A stretch of 7,536 bases of DNA, taken from NCBI GenBank assembly GCA_964447525.1, contig CAYUSU010000045.1, forward strand, positions 1-7,536. The letters are read 5' to 3'. The notes beneath the pieces were generated by a model. It saw only the letters and a list, made by a program, of their open reading frames with translations, did not search any database and was not told the DNA's origin. The position numbers and the translations under genes were made by a program. This document shows, piece by piece, positions 6,260 to 7,536 of this stretch. Every line of letters begins with the position of its first letter. Positions within the stretch are counted from its first letter, which is position 1. Origin of the DNA: JAFGDH01 sp964447525 (GTDB lineage: Archaea; Aenigmatarchaeota; Aenigmatarchaeia; QMZP01; QMZT01).

Positions 6260-6436
6260 TCATTTCTTTATCACGAACCTCGTCATGCCGAAGGCCACCA
6301 CTGCCCAGAGAATCACGACAATCGCTGATACCAAAAATCCCACGATATCGCCCTTCAGGTAATTCCGTGCGGCGAGTATAACGTTGGCTATCACGATAAC
6401 GGCGAATACGGCCTTGAAGAATTTCTGCCTGTCCAT
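6260..6436 (-). CDS. Small two-helix membrane protein, 58 aa
   Basis: ATG at 6436 (minus) gives a 58-residue protein. A longer version from 6508 would run through the tRNA gene and is rejected. The sequence begins MDRQKFFKAVFAV. One membrane helix spans about residues 6-24, then a short RNYLKGD turn, then a second helix at about 32-53 (FLVSAIVVILWAVVAFGM), with a basic end (RFVIKK). Basic residues at both ends and in the loop leave the topology unclear, but a hairpin with cytoplasmic termini is likely. I do not recognise a family. It lies 32 bases downstream of the intron-bearing tRNA and is convergent with dnaJ. CTTTTTATT (6458-6466) is centred about 26 bases before the ATG and could be its TATA box, the tRNA terminator, or both; no ribosome-binding site is visible, so a leaderless mRNA is possible. 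Confidence 0.6.
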   Translation of the reverse strand: MDRQKFFKAVFAVIVIANVILAARNYLKGDIVGFLVSAIVVILWAVVAFGMTRFVIKK

Positions 6437-6457
6437 GATAATGATTATATAGATCAG

Positions 6458-6468
6458 AATAAAAAGAA
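6458..6468 (-). terminator. T-rich terminator after tRNA-Thr, possibly doubling as TATA box
   Basis: On the minus strand, directly after the tRNA discriminator base, the sequence reads TTCTTTTTATT. T-tracts end archaeal transcription, so this is a likely terminator for the tRNA. The TTTTTATT part also has the right distance to the ATG at 6436 to act as its TATA element. Confidence 0.4.
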
Positions 6469-6482
6469 AGCCTCGAGAGGGA

Positions 6483-6513
6483 AATTCGATGAATGCCTTT
6501 GAAGGCAAACGCT
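6483..6513 (-). other. tRNA-Thr intron 3, T-loop position 59/60 (31 nt)
   Basis: The T-stem and loop are split by 31 bases. The BHB is complete. TTCG (positions 54-57, 6519-6516) pairs with CGAA (6488-6485) in the intron, giving the 4-bp central helix. Three-base bulges AA|A and TT|T flank it, and the 5-bp T-stem is the outer helix. The intron tip folds as TGCCT / AGGCA with a TCAA loop. Cutting in the bulges gives the loop TTCGAAT and places the intron at 59/60. Confidence 0.85.
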
Positions 6514-6535
6514 TTCGAACCCTCGACCTATCGGT

Positions 6536-6579
6536 ATTTTTCCGATGAAGTCATTGATCCAGAGATCTCTTCATACCGA
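6536..6579 (-). other. tRNA-Thr intron 2, anticodon loop position 37/38 (44 nt)
   Basis: The 44 bases lie between A37 (6580) and A38 (6535), the usual archaeal intron site. Inside, ATGAAG (6574-6569) pairs with CTTCAT (6550-6545), enclosing a GATC / GATC mini-hairpin. The expected central helix would join T32-T34 with AAA of the intron, but the fourth pair is G-A, so the BHB is relaxed. Removing it restores a perfect seven-base anticodon loop. Confidence 0.8.
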
Positions 6580-6595
6580 TACAAACCGATCGCTC

Positions 6596-6617
6596 TGTTG
6601 CCGGCCATTTCCATGGC
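6596..6617 (-). other. tRNA-Thr intron 1, in the D-loop
   Basis: The D-stem halves are separated by 31 bases instead of 8-11. Removing 22 bases (6617-6596) leaves the standard loop AGTCCGGCA before GAGC, which matches ordinary archaeal tRNA-Thr. A fold supports an insert: CCGG (6623-6620) pairs with CCGG (6604-6601). A 3-base bulge CAG then precedes CCAT / ATGG closed by a GGAA loop, and a CA or CAA bulge lies on the other strand. That fold alone would predict cutting at A6618/G6617 and A6599/A6598, a 19-base intron leaving a 12-base loop. The exact 3' boundary is therefore open (6599, 6597 or 6596). Confidence 0.7.
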
Positions 6618-6639
6618 TGCCGGACTGAGCTACCGAGGC

Positions 6640-6752
6640 GATTTTTTTTGAGAGACGACTTGATTCAGGTTGTATGAGTCGTCATTCCTTTTCAACAGCT
6701 AACTGATTTAACTGATATTATAATCAGTAGCATAAAATAAATATAAATGTGT
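6640..6752. other. Intergenic stretch upstream of tRNA-Thr: inverted repeats and A/T-rich promoter or terminator
   Basis: There is no convincing gene in these 113 bases. They hold a 7-bp perfect inverted repeat GACGACT (6654-6660) / AGTCGTC (6677-6683) with a 16-base spacer. A cluster of ACTGATT (6702-6708), ACTGAT (6711-6716) and AATCAGT (6722-6728) that can pair follows. On the minus strand there is an A/T-rich TTTATATTTATTTTATG (6731-6747), which may be a TATA box for the tRNA transcript or the T-rich terminator of the DUF5654-like gene. An eight-A run (minus strand, 6642-6649) lies just before the tRNA. Confidence 0.4.
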
Positions 6753-7007
6753 TTATTTCTTCTTTGGTTCATCTTCCTTCATGAATCTGGACAAAATGTA
6801 GATCACTATAACAGCAATTATCGTTGCTATGATAGCCGCGATGAAATAGAAAGTGAAACCTTCGCTTTCCGGGACGAGTTTGATTATCAGTTCCCTGATA
6901 GCGTCTCTCCAGAATAATGCCGCCACGAAACCGAAAGATGAAATCAGGAGGGTGATTATGAATCCCCTAAAGTTAAGCTTCATAGCGTGCTCTTCCGCAG
7001 TTGCCAT
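6753..7007 (-). CDS. DUF5654-like membrane protein, 84 aa
   Basis: ATG at 7007 (minus) gives 84 residues. After a short polar start (MATAEEHAMKLNF) there is a membrane helix FIITLLISSFGFVAALFW (about 16-33), then RDAIRELIIKLVPESEGF as a polar amphipathic link. A second helix lies at about 54-71 (YFIAAIIATIIAVIVIYI), with a charged tail ending EDEPKKK. The FG.VAALFW(R)DAI core closely resembles the archaeal DUF5654 family (typically ITAAFGLVAALAWNDAI), whose function is unknown. It starts 4 bases after the stop of the upstream kinase-like gene, and GGATGAT overlapping that stop may be its ribosome-binding site, so the two are probably one operon. A T-rich stretch follows its stop. The family assignment is from memory of the motif. 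Confidence 0.75.
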   Translation of the reverse strand: MATAEEHAMKLNFRGFIITLLISSFGFVAALFWRDAIRELIIKLVPESEGFTFYFIAAIIATIIAVIVIYILSRFMKEDEPKKK

Positions 7008-7011
7008 ATAA

Positions 7012-7536
7012 TCATCCCATACACTCGATATTATCTGAAGTAATGCTCTTTATCTCGTTCATTATCTTGTCCAAATGTTTGTTCATGTCTTCCTTCGTGG
7101 TGTTGTTATCCACTTCAAAATCCGCGAGCTTCATCGTCTCGTTTATCGGAGCCTCTGTCACCTTTTTGTCCGTTTCCTGAAACTGCTCGTAAGTGATATC
7201 GGCTTCCCCTTTAGTCCCGCGAGAGCGGATTCTTTCGAATCTTTTATGATCTTCGCAGTTTACGTTCATCAGCTTGAATGTTTGTCCGTAAAATCCCCTG
7301 AAGAAATTCACTTCCTCCGGAAGGCGTACGCCGGATATGCACCAAAACCCTTGGGTTGTGATCCTTTCGGATATCATTTCCGTCAAGGCTTCCGGACCAT
7401 TCTGTTCCCTCAGGTCCGTTGCAAGATTGATCAGGTTGTCTCTCGTGACCTGCTTTCCCTGTGCCTCGAGCAGCGGGGCCAATACATCGTTGGTGTAAGT
7501 GAGAACCCGGAATCCGTATTTATCACGAAGGTGATT
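7012..7536 (-). CDS. P-loop NMP / dephospho-CoA kinase-like protein, N-terminus beyond the window
   Basis: The minus strand is open from the window end to TGA at 7012, giving 174 residues without the start. The internal TTG at 7482 is not the start, since the upstream codons (NHLRDKYGFRVLTYTNDVL) continue the family pattern. The layout is that of nucleotide-kinase-like P-loop proteins. KYGFRVLTY precedes a GKQVTRDNLINLATDLREQNGPEALTEMI segment (typically TRe.L..landLRe..G...La). Then come QGFWCISGVRLPEEVNFFR (Walker B-like strand plus the D/SG-R-P-EV turn), FKLMNVNCEDHKRFERIRSRG (lid arginines) and ADFEVDNNTTKEDMNKHLDKIM at the C-terminus, like the N-D/N-G-T end of dephospho-CoA and cytidylate kinase relatives. 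The nucleotide-binding GxxGSGK should lie just upstream, off the window. The substrate cannot be told; UPF0200/dNMP-kinase-type proteins are candidates. It is followed directly by the DUF5654-like gene. Confidence 0.7.
   Translation of the reverse strand, partial: NHLRDKYGFRVLTYTNDVLAPLLEAQGKQVTRDNLINLATDLREQNGPEALTEMISERITTQGFWCISGVRLPEEVNFFRGFYGQTFKLMNVNCEDHKRFERIRSRGTKGEADITYEQFQETDKKVTEAPINETMKLADFEVDNNTTKEDMNKHLDKIMNEIKSITSDNIECMG

Larger units (their letters stand above)
6469..6639 (-). tRNA. tRNA-Thr (anticodon UGU) interrupted by three introns
   Basis: Read on the minus strand from 6639, all arms of a tRNA are present but three are split. Acceptor stem GCCTCGG (6639-6633) pairs with TCGAGGC (6476-6470), including one G-U. 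D-stem GCTC (6630-6627) pairs with GAGC (6595-6592). Anticodon stem ATCGG (6590-6586) pairs with CCGAT (6534-6530). The anticodon loop after splicing is TTTGTAA with anticodon TGT and U33. The variable loop is AGGTC. T-stem GAGGG (6524-6520) pairs with CCCTC (6481-6477), with spliced T-loop TTCGAAT. The discriminator is T (6469); CCA is not encoded. G1-C72, C2-G71 and U73 agree with archaeal tRNA-Thr, and G15-C48 is present. The gene is 171 bases; removing about 94-97 bases leaves 74-77. It decodes ACN codons, chiefly ACA. Introns would be cut by the BHB-specific splicing endonuclease and the exons joined by RNA ligase. Confidence 0.9.

Noticed and set aside
6154..6381. Arg/Ser-rich plus-strand open frame over the dnaJ 3' end
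   Set aside because: It lies in another frame of dnaJ and antisense to the membrane protein gene; composition is typical of a shadow frame.
6437..6508. N-terminal extension of the 58-residue membrane protein
   Set aside because: The extra 24 residues would be encoded by the 3' half of the tRNA-Thr gene and its terminator; the ATG at 6436 is the sensible start.
6650..6690. Possible C/D box guide RNA on the minus strand (ATGACGA followed by CTGA)
   Set aside because: The C box has a mismatch, only one CTGA is present and no C'/D pair follows at the right spacing.
1..7536. CRISPR array, insertion sequence or transposon ends
   Set aside because: I saw no regularly spaced repeats, no transposase and no long terminal inverted repeats in the window.

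Overview
The window looks like a stretch of archaeal chromosome. Three things point that way. Promoters are archaeal, with A/T-rich TATA-like boxes about 25-30 bases before the start codon, some apparently leaderless. Shine-Dalgarno sites of the GGTGATCC type occur in places. On the minus strand there is a tRNA-Thr gene interrupted by introns that fold into bulge-helix-bulge (BHB) motifs, the substrate of archaeal tRNA-splicing endonuclease. A DUF5654-type membrane protein and an apparently leaderless PRPP synthetase gene agree with this. A small-genome (DPANN-type, for example Micrarchaeota-like) archaeon is a reasonable guess, but it is inference only.

Layout. At 1-283 (minus) is the N-terminal part of a ribose-phosphate pyrophosphokinase, cut by the window edge. 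A 44-base divergent promoter region separates it from a compact plus-strand group (328-2418): a 63-residue four-cysteine protein, an unrecognised 195-residue protein, a SAM-dependent methyltransferase with a MidA-like NE..(A)DLP motif, and a two-helix membrane protein. The last three are spaced or overlapped for translational coupling. A TATA promoter at about 2451 then opens the complete Hsp70 chaperone set: grpE, a 34-residue zinc-ribbon microprotein, dnaK, and dnaJ, which has its own TATA-like element. These encode the nucleotide exchange factor, the ATPase chaperone and the J-domain co-chaperone of one folding machine.

The minus strand then takes over. A 58-residue two-helix membrane protein ends 2 bases from dnaJ. 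Upstream of it lies tRNA-Thr(UGU), occupying 6469-6639. Its mature sequence is split by three inserts, in the D-loop (about 19-22 nt), at the canonical anticodon-loop site 37/38 (44 nt) and at 59/60 in the T-loop (31 nt, with a perfect BHB). Further upstream are a DUF5654-like membrane protein and a P-loop nucleotide/dephospho-CoA kinase-like protein that runs off the window end, separated by only 4 bases.

The triple-intron tRNA is the most notable element. The zinc-ribbon gene lodged between grpE and dnaK is the second.
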